Shown piece by piece: positions 22,816-35,700 of a stretch of DNA of 64,000 bases. Position 1 is the first letter of the stretch; every line of letters starts with the position of its first letter. The notes beneath the pieces were generated by a model. It was not told where the DNA came from, did no database searches, and saw nothing but the letters and a program-made list of their open reading frames with translations. The DNA is from Lampris incognitus (lineage: Eukaryota > Chordata > Actinopteri > Lampriformes > Lampridae), in the NCBI RefSeq assembly GCF_029633865.1, contig NC_079219.1, positions 18,191,963 to 18,255,962 of the forward strand, given 5' to 3'. The position numbers and the translations under genes were made by a program.

Positions 22816-25800
22816 CCATCCATCCATTATCCCATTATCCAATCCGCTTATCCTGCTATGTATATAATATATAATATTATATGTGTGTATACACTATACA
22901 GACCCCAAGAGGAGAGGGGCTATATGAAGCGAATGTGGGAACTGTGGACCAGTAGGAGACCTACTTCCACACTGACTCAGAGGCAGCTAGTGGTTCAATG
23001 CTCAAACATCAATAGAAGGAAGCTACTGTCATGAATTGAGATGGAGAAGCTCCAACAAGATGACCATACAGTTCAGCACCCTGAATGGCCACTCAGATGC
23101 ATGAAGACAGATCCCAACCAGCTGAAACAATCCTACCAGCCATGACAGCTGAAGCTACTGAGCTTCAAATGAGAATCATGGCCAGACTAAAGACAGCCAA
23201 CCCCCGGGCATGGCTTCCACAACTCGGTGACAAAGTACCATCACAAAAAAAACCTGCTTGCGGATGTGAACACAGCCTTACACAACTGAAGAGGTGTGAT
23301 GAAACGTATCTGTCAATAAACATTGTATCCAGATGAACTGATTTAACCTTTTTTGATTTTCTTACCTGGATTATTGAGCATGCATAAAGATATTTTCCTG
23401 AAAGTATTCAAATGTCCATTATCATCAGCACAAACCATTATTATTTGATCACCAAAGAATAAAGTGCAGGTTGCAAAAAGTACCTGGCCAAGTCATTCAG
23501 ATCCAAACGACCATCTTTATTTTTGTCAAAGATTTTCATCTGCAAGAAAAAAGAGAATGATTGAAATGCACAAAAACAGCTGCAATCACAGTAGAGTGCT
23601 TCTTCCACCTGTCACTACTGTTTTAAAGTGAGTGTCATCCATCTCATGGTTATTTCTCCATGCCACATTCGGCCCTAGAGCCGCCCCATCACACCAAGTT
23701 TATCCAGAGTAAGCGTTATTCTATTTCTTTTTTTTTCTTTCTTTTTTTTGGACCCCCCCCCCCCCAGTTGTATCCGGCTAATTGCCCCACTCTTCCGAGC
23801 TGTCTCGGTCACTGCTCCCCTCTGCCGATTCAGGGAGGGCTGCAGACTACCAAATGCCTCCTCCAATCCATATGGAGTTGCCAGCCGCTTCTTTTCACCT
23901 GACAGTGAGGAGTTTCACCAGGGGGACGTAGCGCATGGGAGGATCACGCTGTTCCCCCTCCCCCCTGAACAGACGCCCCAACCGACCAGAGGAAGCGCTA
24001 GTGCAGCAACCAGGACCACATACCCACATCTGGCTTCCCACCTGTGGACACGGCCAATTGTGTCTGTAGGTACGCCCGATCAAGCCGGCGGTAACACGGG
24101 GATTCAAACCGCCGATCCCTTTGTTGGTAAGTAACGGAGTAGACCGCTATGCCACCCGGATGCCCTCGTTATTCTATTCCAAAGGGAAATTTATTAAATA
24201 GAAGGTTTAGCTCATCCGAAGCTGAAAGAATCAGCTATAGTTTTCAGTGGTCATCAAATATGTCTCAGACATTTGAGAAAGTGGAAATTGTTGCAGCCAT
24301 CTGTTTCTCTTTTACCTTTGACGGCTGTGGCAACAGCTATTGTCTGTTAAAGACCTTGTCAAAATGATAGCTGAATAACAGGTTCAATTTTGAGTTAAGG
24401 TCTTTTTTACTTTGTAGCCAAGTACGTTTTGTTGCGGCTGGGTTATGAATTTGGTAGGGTGCTGCTCAGCATAAAGACGACAAAGCAAACATATCCAACT
24501 GATTCAACAGTTTGGGATGGGTTTTATTCATCTTGAATTACAAACATGGCGTCCCAAAAATGATCCGTGTATGCTGAATGAACTGGATAAAACGATTTCT
24601 TATGCTGTCCATTTGTTCACCACTATACTGCATACAGCTCAGTGCCAGACTGTAACTGTAGAAGTGGGAGAGATTAACTTCCTTATTTTCGGTTCGTTCC
24701 ATCCAAAATGCACATACAAGTCATTTGCTCATTTCATTTTTACTGTTGCCATGTGCAAATCCAAAAATCTCGATCCTAAACCATGCTTTAAAAAATTAAT
24801 AACTAAAATCTCTTCAAAAATTGATTTTAACATGATCCTTAAGCTCAGCCTTACTCCATTGTGGTCCCTGTTTAAAATCAGTGGACTCATTACACATTAA
24901 AGAGCAGCTAAACCCTCGACTGTTTATTCAGTTTGCTGACATCTTCAGGTTAAAAACAATGTACAGGTAAAAAGAAATGCCAGGTTGGTCTCGGTACACT
25001 ATGATTAGCATAGCATGATAAAAATAGCTGCAGATAATAACAATAATGGGTCTGTATGATTTAGATGTGTCAAAGGACCAGCATTGACGGAACTAGTGAC
25101 AATTGTTTGTGCTGGCTCTCTGTCCGTCAATGCTGATGTACGTTCACCTAAATCAAACATTGTTATTATCTGCAGCTGTGTTCCTCCTGCTATGCTTATA
25201 CCAGAGTACCAAGACCAGCCTGGCATGCTTTTAACCTTTAAAACATGTTTTTTAACCTGTAGGTGTCAGCAATCTCACCAAAATGTTCTAGGATTACTCT
25301 TTAAATTTACTCTTTTATATACTCTATTATATTATGTGTGGTTTGTCTCTCTTTATGTTGTATGTGTGTTTGCAGATGACAAAATCATCACTTTTAATAG
25401 CTAGTGGTGTGTGTGTGTGGGGGGGCTGGTATTACTACCATAGCATCTGTGTATTCCTCCATTTTGGCCAACGATACTTCCTTGTGGTGCTGCTGGAGCA
25501 GGTCTCCCAGGAAAGCCTGGCAGAGAGGACAGAATACAATGCAGACAGAAAGAAAATCTATTGCATGACAAAATACATGCTGACATACAGAATTTACCAA
25601 AAATCATATTGTCCAAAGATTTTTCTCTTACAGTTTCATATGCCACACTGGCATCCATCTTGTTTATATATCAATTAGGAAATAAACCCCCCTTACTTGT
25701 CATAGTATTTAGGTATCGCCTGAGGTACATAACAGAGCGCTGACTTCAGGGATACATTTGTGTACTGCTACTACTAATTTCAGCTACTCCCATTAGGGAT

Positions 25801-28529
25801 TACCACAGCGGAACATCCATTTCTATCTCTTCCTGTACTCTGCATCTTCCTCTGTCACACAAGCCACCTGCATGTCCTCCCTCACCACATCCATAAACCT
25901 CCTCTTTGGCCTTCCTCTTTTCCTCTTGACTGGCAGCTCCATATTCAGCATCCTTCTCCCAATATACCCAGCATCTCTCCTCCAACCATGTACAAACCAT
26001 CTCAATCTCGCCTCTCTTGCTTTGTCTCCAGACCGTCCAACCTGAGCTGTCCCTCCAATATACTTGTTCCTTATCCTGTCTTTCTTCGTCACTCCCAATG
26101 AAAATCTTAGCATCTGCAATGCTGCCACCTCCAGCTCTACCTCCTGTCTTTTCATCAGTGCCACTGTCTTCAAACAATATAACATAGCTGGTCTCACTAC
26201 CATCTTGTAAACCTTCCCTTTAACTCTTGCTGGTACCCTTCTGTCACACATCATTCCTGACACTCTTCTCCACCCACTCCACCCTGCCTGTACGCTCTTC
26301 TTCACCTCTCCTCTGCACTCCCTGTTACTTTAAACAGTTGACCCCAAGCATTTAACTCATCCACCTTCATCATCTCTACTCCTTGCATCCTCACCATTCA
26401 CCTGTGTGTTGTGTACGAGGTGATAAAAGTAGACTGAAATCACAAAATGCATGCATCCCACTGGTTTAAATTAACATGAGCTTACAACCTTACCCTTAGC
26501 TCCTGAGCACTTATGTAGCCGCTGCAGTCGACATCATACTTCCTCCATATCTATGTTGGGCAAAAGAGGCTGAAGAGTTATTGACTGTTTAATCCAACCC
26601 AGTTTCAGGTCATTCTTATGATAACTTATTTACATTTCTTAAAAATTAACCTACTTTATTCTGTGGCTATGGCTAGTGAACTGATATTTTGGTGCTTTAT
26701 GGAAAATTTGGGATTTAGAAAGTGACACATACAAAATAAAAATTCTATTGTGCTTGTGAAAATGGAGGACAGGAAGAGAACAGCAGCTTGAATAGGGACA
26801 TTGAAAATTCCCATTGAGTTTGCCATCCTATACTCTGTTCAAGCTTTAGATATGAACCTGCCAGTTCTTGGTCACAGTTTTCAGTTGAAGGACTCCTTCA
26901 CTTTATGTGTGCGTCATAATGTTGAGGTCTTTGGGGGGGAGGGGGGGACACAAAAGATTTTTCAGTCTTTTTTTCCCGTGTCACAAACAAGGAAAAGAGG
27001 AAAGGCTTAACACAAGAAAACCCTAAACACTACTCCTTGTCTGTCATGTTGACCTGACTAATTGGGGAGAGGTGAATGTGAAATGTCATCTATGGTTTAA
27101 CTGTCATAGCTGCAAGACTATCCTAACGGTAATCCACCGGTTCAGATTTTAATCTAGATTTTCTGTGGGTACAAAATAAAAGCACTATGTCAGAGTTTAA
27201 GAAACCAGGAAGTAGGGGCATCCGGGTAGTGTAGCAGTCTATTCCGTTGCCTACCAACACGGGGATCGTAGGTTCGAATCCCCGTGTTGCCTCCGGCTTG
27301 GTCAGGCGTCCCTACAGACACAATTGGCTGTGTCTGCGGGTGGGAATCCAGATGTGGGTATGTGTCCTGGTCGCTGCACTGGCGATAACTCGGGTCAGTT
27401 CGGGGAGCCTGTTCGGTGGGGACTGGGGGGAATAGTGTGATGCTCCCACCTGCTACATCCCCCTTATGAAACTCCTCACTGTCAGGTGAAAAGAAGTGGC
27501 TGGCGACTCCACATGTATCGGAGGAGACATGTGGTAGTCTGCAGCTCTCCTCGGATCGGCAGAGGGGGTGGAGTGGTGACTGGGACAGCTCGGAAGAATG
27601 GGATAATTGGCCTTTGCAATTGGGGAGAAAAAGGGGGAACCAGGAAGCAGACCATCTCCAAAAATAATTGTATCTGAATAAAACATTGTACATGACAAGC
27701 AATTTAAGATTACAAGTCTATCAGCTTTGTGTTCAAAGACGAGGTTTAGCAGTGACGCACAACTTTAAATACAACCAGCAACTTCTCAGCCTCAGTATCC
27801 AACCCTGTCTGATGATTGAACAGATATAGGAAAAAGCTGCAAATAAACACATCACAGGAATTAAGAGGGTACATTTAGGATGCATTTCTGATATGCTTTA
27901 ATAGCTTTTGATATAAACTGTATCTGCTTACCTTCATGAAGTCGACGCTGTTATCCAGAGTGGCCTCTCTACGAAACACCAAGAGGAAGTTCTCGTCCTC
28001 GGGGAGAATCATATTGGCCAACTGGGACACAGATTAATGGGGCGGGGGTCACAACGAAGAGCAGTGACTGTCCAGTTCTATTCTATGAAGTCGGTAGTGT
28101 GTTTATATATTCATCACACATCTCGGTTTCTGAGATAAAGGGAGGTTTTTCATGTGTGTGCATGTGGGTACAGGTGTGTATGTGTATCTACAGTGGAGAA
28201 AGAGAATTTCTCTTACAAGAGCATAAAATGATCGTGAAAAAAAAACAACAAAAAAACACACACATTGTCCAGCCTAACATCTAGTATTTTCATTAAAAAT
28301 TGAGAAATTACACACCCAGGACCGGTTCAGTCTGGTTGAATTTATTTTGTTCTGGTGCAGTTTTATGTGGCCTGGTATAGTATAATGTCATCCAGTCTTG
28401 TTCAAACAGCTAATTTCAGTCCAGTCCAGTGTAGTCCAGTCATGATTTCTTCTTTTCTCAGCTCTTCCCGTAAAGTGTCGCCAAAGTGGATCTGTGTGTA
28501 ATCACTGTCCTCAATGCTTTACCATGTAT

Positions 28530-28564
<35 letters not shown>

Positions 28565-30231
28565 TGCATGTGTCTGTCTATCTATCTATTCTCTTCCTGT
28601 CCTCTGCATCTTCCTCTGTCACACCAGCCACCTGCATGTCCTCCCTCACCACATCCATAAACCTCCTCTTTGGCCTTCCTCTTTTCCTCTTGACTGGCAG
28701 CTCCATATTCAGCATCCTTCTCCCAATATACCCAGCATCTCTCCTCCACAAATGTGAAAACCATCTCAATCTTGTCTGTCTTGCTTTGTCTCCAAACCAT
28801 CCAACCTGAGCTGTCCCTCTAATATACTCGTTCCTAATCCTGTCCTTCTTCATCACTCCCAATTAAAATTTTACCATCTTCAACTCTGCCACCTCCAGCT
28901 CTGCCTCCTGTCTTTTCATCAGTGCCACCATCTCCAAACCATATAACATAGCTGGTGTCACTACCATCTTGTAAACTTTCCCTTTAACTCTTGCTGGTAC
29001 CCTTCTGTCGCAAATCACTCCTGACACTCTTCTCCACCCTGCCTGCACACTCTTCTTCATCTCTCTTCTGCACTCCCTGTTACTTTGAACAGTTGTCCCC
29101 AAGTATTTAAACTCATTCACCTTCATCACCTCTACTCCTTGCATTCTCACCATTATGCTGTCGTCCCTCTCATTCACTCATATGTATTCCATCTTGCTCC
29201 TACTGACCTTCATTCTTCTTCTCTCCAGTGCATACCTCCACCTCTCCAGGCTCTCCTCAATCTGCTCCCTACTCTCACTACAGATCACCGTGAACATCAC
29301 AGTCTATGGAGACTCCCGCTTGAGCTTGTCCGTCAGCCTCTTCATCACCATTGCAAACAAGAAATGGTGCAGGATATGTATGAGGGCAGTGTGACAGTGT
29401 GGGTGGGTTCGAGGTGGAGGTGGGATTACATCAAGGATCGGCTCTGAGCCCTTTGTGTCTTTATGGATTTAGAGAAAGCATATAACAGTGCCAAGAGAGG
29501 AGGTGTGGTATTGTACGAGGAGGTCAGGAATGGTAGAGTCCTGAGTAATTCTGTTTATTTCATTTCATTTCGTTCTAGCACAGCCCAGTGTTGTTGAGCT
29601 AACAGTCTGTAGGCATAGAGTGAGAACAGCAGCAATCACTTTACCAACCCTTGTCCTGCAAATCCAATACAGTCCAGTATAATCCAGTTCAGCTTTGTTA
29701 ACTCCCATCTTGCTTGGGCATGCTAAAGAGAGAGCAAGTCTTCCCATCACCCCTTTAGCTCCCTCTAGCTCCCTGTCTGTCCTGTCTGTCTGGCTAATGA
29801 TATTAGCAATGCATTTGGAGATTAAAGTGAAGCCCCATTTATAAATCACAGTAAAATACTTGAAGACACTGCAGCAGTGTGGCCCACAAAACTGAAGTAT
29901 GTTAGCAAACCAAGCTGTCTGTCAGAGGCAAACGCAATGCGGTAGAAGCTTTGCCAACTACAGATATGTATTACAATGAACGGCTGATCCATAATCGTTT
30001 TAACTAAGAGACATTTCATACCATCTAAGGATAGTTTTGGAGAATAGCCAATGAGTCTCTGCCTGAGCTATTCCTTTCAAGAAGATGAACCACTTTTACG
30101 TGCAAACATCCATCCATCCATCCCTTATCCGAACCGCTTAACCTGCTTTCAGGGTCATGGGGAAGCTGGAGCCTATCCCTGCAGTCATTGGGCGGCAGGC
30201 AGGGAGACACCCTGGATAGACTGACAGGCCA

Positions 30232-30324
<93 letters not shown>

Positions 30325-32721
30325 CCTCATATCTAGGGACAATTTAGTATGGCCGATTCACCTGACCTATTTGTCTTTGGACTGTGGGAGAAAACTGGAG
30401 CCCACGGAAGAAACCCACGCAGACATGGGGAGAACATACACACTCCACACAGAGGACAACCCGGGACGACCTCCAAGGTTGGACTACCCCGGGGCTCGAA
30501 CCCAGGACCTTCTTGCTGTGAGGTGACCACGCTAACCACTGCGCCACCGTGCCGCCTGCAAACAAGCATAAAGACTGTAATACTAATAAAAGGCAGGACT
30601 ACATTCTTTTGCAGCAGGTTAAGTTTTAACTTCAGTATCAGTGAGTACCTACCCTGCCCAAGTTTCACTTAACTCGGCACTCAACCCCTGGCAGCTCCAA
30701 GGGTGCTGCTCTGGCCCTGAAATCTGATTTCTCAAGAAGAAGCCAAATGAAGGGACCACGGCCCTATTTCCCTCCAAAAATAAACGAACATGCATGATCA
30801 AATATGTGGCAGGCTTTTTTATTTGGGGGAGGATATTGTAAATGTGAATGTGAGTGAGACTGGGAGGTTTGTATATGCTTAGGAGAAGAAGTTCTGTACT
30901 TTACATCAGACAGGATGCTGTGGTTGAGGCCAACTTCCTTGTGAAAACTTCCTCAGAGTATTGACCGTGTGAGGCAAATGTAATTTAAATGGCTTTTGAG
31001 AGACATATCTGTTGCTCCTTATACTGATGAAATCATAGCTAACCCATTATTCTATAAGTTTTTTCTAGTTAACTGTAATTTTGATTAGCTTATTTTATAA
31101 ATACTTCTGCACTCCACTACATTTAAATCTTAAATCCAATTAGCTGAGTCTCTGCTAGCCCTCTTCTGCAGTCACATCAACCACTCAGGATGCAGAAAAA
31201 AGTAAAAACATAAGACCATTTTTGCATGCATTTATCAGTTTTCCAGTCTTTGCAGAAAACTCGGGGGTATTTCAGGTTTTGGCATGATGCATTAAGGATC
31301 TGCCCTAATGAATAAAAGTTACTTCATTCTCAGAGTTGAAGCAGAAGCACTTTATCACTTGTGCGAACTCTGAGGATGAGCTGGTGCTCTGCCAGGATAA
31401 CTTGTTCCACTAAGAGCATTTTATCCCCTCAAAATTTATGAAGCAATGTCATCAAAGTGCTCTTTTAAATTCCACAGAAAAAGCTACTGTTAATTAGACT
31501 TCAAGTTTGGTTTGATTTGTGTTTATCTTTTAGCTTCTCTTTTCAAAAAGCCCCTTTTTCAAATCCAATTGCATGTTATCAGACAAAGTGAACAGTTCTG
31601 AATTGAACTTTAGACATTATTTGGTGTCTTGTGATCGACATATTACGTAGCTGACCACTTGCATATAGTGATTCTTCAAAATGTAAGTTAGAGATCTGTC
31701 TAAAATTGGCCGTACATGTACAGAACTGTTCTATCCATCTCTGAGTAAACAGCCTGAGGTGACGTGTTCTTCTGTTCTAGGCGACTGCTGCATCAACGAT
31801 TACTTGGTTCTTTGTAAACCACTCTTGGGATTACAGCTTTCATTCTTCACTGAGTAGGGCACAATATGTATCACTGACCTTGATTCAGATAATAACTAAA
31901 CAGAGAAAGAAAGAGGCAAGACTGCTAACCCCCCCCCCCCCCCCCGTGACGGCCACATTTGTTCATTGGTAGACAAGAATATTAAGTACTCTATTTCATG
32001 GGAAATCCTCACAAAGAACAATGCATATTCAATTAACAGCAAAAGCTGTAACCTATGCTCAGCAGAGAAATATTTCATTATTTGCAAGTCTGATATTTCC
32101 ACCTTGAACAGTAGAAACGAATTGGCGACCAGTTGTAGAAACAGGGAAAAAAATATCTGCCTTGTAATTAGAACTAACCAATGTCTTTATCACCCCCCCA
32201 TCCGTTAGATAATACACGTGACATTTATTAGATGATATATTTTTATATTTTAACTGTCTGCCCTTCCAACTGTGTCCCAACACCACTCCGCTATATGATA
32301 TACGTAAATTACCCCCATTTGACATTATCTTGTTGTATTTTAAATGTACGCTTTTTCAACAGTGCCCTGGCCCTTTAAATCCTTGCTTTGTCAAAACAAG
32401 CCCCAACCCCAGTGGTTGTACTGTTTTCTATCCCACCATTGGTTGCTGTGCATCGTAACTACCTACCCCATTGGTTGTAATATTTCAAATGTTTTCTACC
32501 CTATCATTGGTTGCTGTTCACTGTAATTAGGGGCGTAATGCGGGGCATCATAATATTTATTGACTGTTTTTCTTTGTTGATTAATCACATTGGCAGCTGA
32601 TGAGTGTGTGATGCGCAAAACAAGCTTGTACTGAAATGCATTAAAGTTTTTTTTCCTACACCTATCTTTTTATATATATGTATATATATATATGAAGATA
32701 GATGTAGGGGGGAAAACTTAA

Positions 32722-32767
<46 letters not shown>

Positions 32768-35700
32768 CGTATTTTATCTTAACATGATAAACATTGTCCT
32801 GTACCTCTTGGATCTGTAGTTTCCCATCAGCAGTAACATCATAGGCTGACATGAACCTCTGCTTTAGTTTCTGGACCTGGTCTTCTGTCACTTTCTCCTT
32901 TTGGGACAAAACAGATATATTGCATTAATTGGTTGTTTCAGTACCTGGTCTTTTTCTCTTTTATTTTATCATGGTGCCTCTGGTGTAAAGATAATAAGTT
33001 CGCAAAAAAAAAGGACACAGACTAGCATGAAGCTCACAAAAATGGGATGGAATAACAATTAATAACATCTTAATTTCTGCAGTATGTAAATTAATTGCTT
33101 TCATCTTTTTATAATCAAACATATGGCTGAATAATTGCTGGATGCTTTTTGTTGTTGTTGCAATGGTAACCATGGATACTGATTCTATCTTTAGTTCCGA
33201 AGCCTGCTTTTGGAGCAAACTCCAGGCCACTGTGTCTGTTAAGACTTGCTGACACACACATATCTTTCTAAAACACACAAGGGATGTTTTCACATCTAAC
33301 AGCCATACTTTGCCAGCCATAAATATCACTTCACATTGTAATTATGATGGCATGTGTTAGTGCTATGTTGAAATAGCCCTTAGCCAATAAGAACGACCAG
33401 GATTTCACTCCTACTTAAAATGACCATGGGCGGTCAAAATGACCGTCGGTTTTTAAACTCTATATTCTGTCAAGATAAATACCCAATTGAGATATTAATG
33501 TATTGTATATGTTAGTATGTCTGTTACGAAACGACTGACACTAAAATTAAAATTTTAACAACTATAATACTATTTTTAATAAATTTCAGAGAGACATGGT
33601 CGAACTTGAATAGCAAAATTGAAAAAGTCAAAATATTACCTGAAAAACAAAACGGAAAACACATATTGCTAATCTAACAAATGTAACAAGGCCTATAAAA
33701 CGTGAAATGTAAACAACAAAAAAACTGAAAATAAATATTGAAACAGTCCCAAACAACGACCGGAACTTAAAAACTACTAGAACGACCGTGGGCGGTCATT
33801 TTGACTGCCATTGGTTTTAAACTCTATATCCTGTCAAAAGAAATACCCAATTGAGATTATCAATGCATTACATGTGTTAGTATGTCTCTTAAAAAACGAC
33901 TAGCACCAAAGTTAATATTTTAACAACTTTTAATATTATTTTTCAAACAATTAAAAATGCCCGCTGTCCAAGGCCTGTAAATACTGCAGTGCGTTGGTGG
34001 TAGTCATGGCGCGTCTGAAACCGCGTCTGTAACCAGACATGTTGGCAGTAATCAAAAATCAAGTTTGGACTATTACTCTGCACTGGAGAATGCTATTTTT
34101 TCTAGGACAGAGTAATGAACTTCACGAAGAAAATTATGCGACCAACACACATCATAAATAGTGACATGACGCGCAGGATCACGCGCAAATTACCAGCGGT
34201 CATTTTGACCAATCGTGGTCGTTTTAGGTAGATCTTATAACTTTTTTTGTGCAATTGATCTAAAACTCAAAATATTTTTAACCTGAACTCATTTTAATGC
34301 AAATATATGTAATTTTAGGAGCATTCAGGGAGCAGCAGGTCTGTATCTTTTTTCTTTTTTTTTTCACAAAGTTGTTAAACTTTTAAAATCCAAAACAGTC
34401 ATAATGACCATCTTGGTCGAACGTTCCAATGTAAAGCCTTCCGCCTCGCTCTCTGCTGTCTTGTATCACTCCGCTAAGCCGCTGCCACCAAATGACCGCC
34501 GCGTCGCTCTTCGGCAGTGATGGGCAGAGCAGTTCTTTTCAGTGTACTGAATCATTAGACTCAGTTCATTTAAAAGATTCATTCAAAAGATTTGTTCACG
34601 GAATCATTCAGTGCTTGACCGGACTCCCTACCGCGTAGTCCCACTCACTGAACTGAAACACGGCCGAATGTTCAGTTCAGCTCGCTAACTAGTGAACTGA
34701 GTGGTCGTTCGTGAAGGATAAGCCAGTGAGCTGAAAATGTAGTCGGGGAAAGATACTGTAGCGAATTCGGGGGGGAACCACAGGAACTGCCGCAGCCGGG
34801 ACGCGAACTCGTATCTCCCGCATTGCGGGAGACATCGCTAACTAATCGACTAAAGGGTCCAACCTGTTGTGACTTCTCTTATGTACACTATTGTAGTGTT
34901 ACTATTCGTGGGTTACTAACTTAATCACTATTATATATAAGTACACGGAGACGAGGATGCGGCACAAGTCTGATCTTTACTGACGGAGACATCACACACT
35001 ACTAGGCTCGACCAGTGTATTACAGAACTCAGTAGTGGTGACAGTCCAACACAATCGAGCACCGAGTGCTCGATCCAATACACCACATCCTCTTTTCCTA
35101 CTGAGATGTGGCCTACTCATCAGTTACTTCAACAGTAGACCCTTTACTGAACCATTAACGCTATGGCATCAACACTGAACAAGTCTTTTCTACTTGCATA
35201 CTTCAATGATTAATAAAGCATGTTTTTTAAATGACAGATGACTCTCATTAAACAACATAAACATTTCCTTTTCACATTCTGGTGGTTAGCATGTAAACAT
35301 TTACCTGAATGATCACACAAAAGAACCCTGAGGTTAGTCATTGTATCTGGCAGGGCGCCTAACTGCTCTGCCGCACTTTGTGTAGCACGTGGGTGTACTG
35401 CCTGTAGTCACCGGAGGGGGGTCGTGTGGTGGCAGGTCATGTGGTGGTGAGTCAACTGGCACAGGCGCTTGTGAGGGTGAGGGTTGTACCTCTGAGTCAA
35501 AATGTTCATCACTGTCCGTGTCTCTGAATAGGCTCGGATGTATCTTCCTCAGATGTCGCCTGTTCCTTCTTTGCATCCTCCAGGCCGGTGTCTGCACAGT
35601 GTAGGACCGTGGTTCATCTCGCTGTCGGAGGACATCGGCAGGCTCCCAGCCGCGCCGTGTTTGCATGTGTACGGTGTCTCCTGGGGTCAACACTGGCAGG

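Noticed and set aside
24517-24900. 127-codon plus-strand open frame in SCGN intron 6
   Set aside because: No recognisable motif, composition like the surrounding AT-rich intron, antisense to the host gene; most likely chance.
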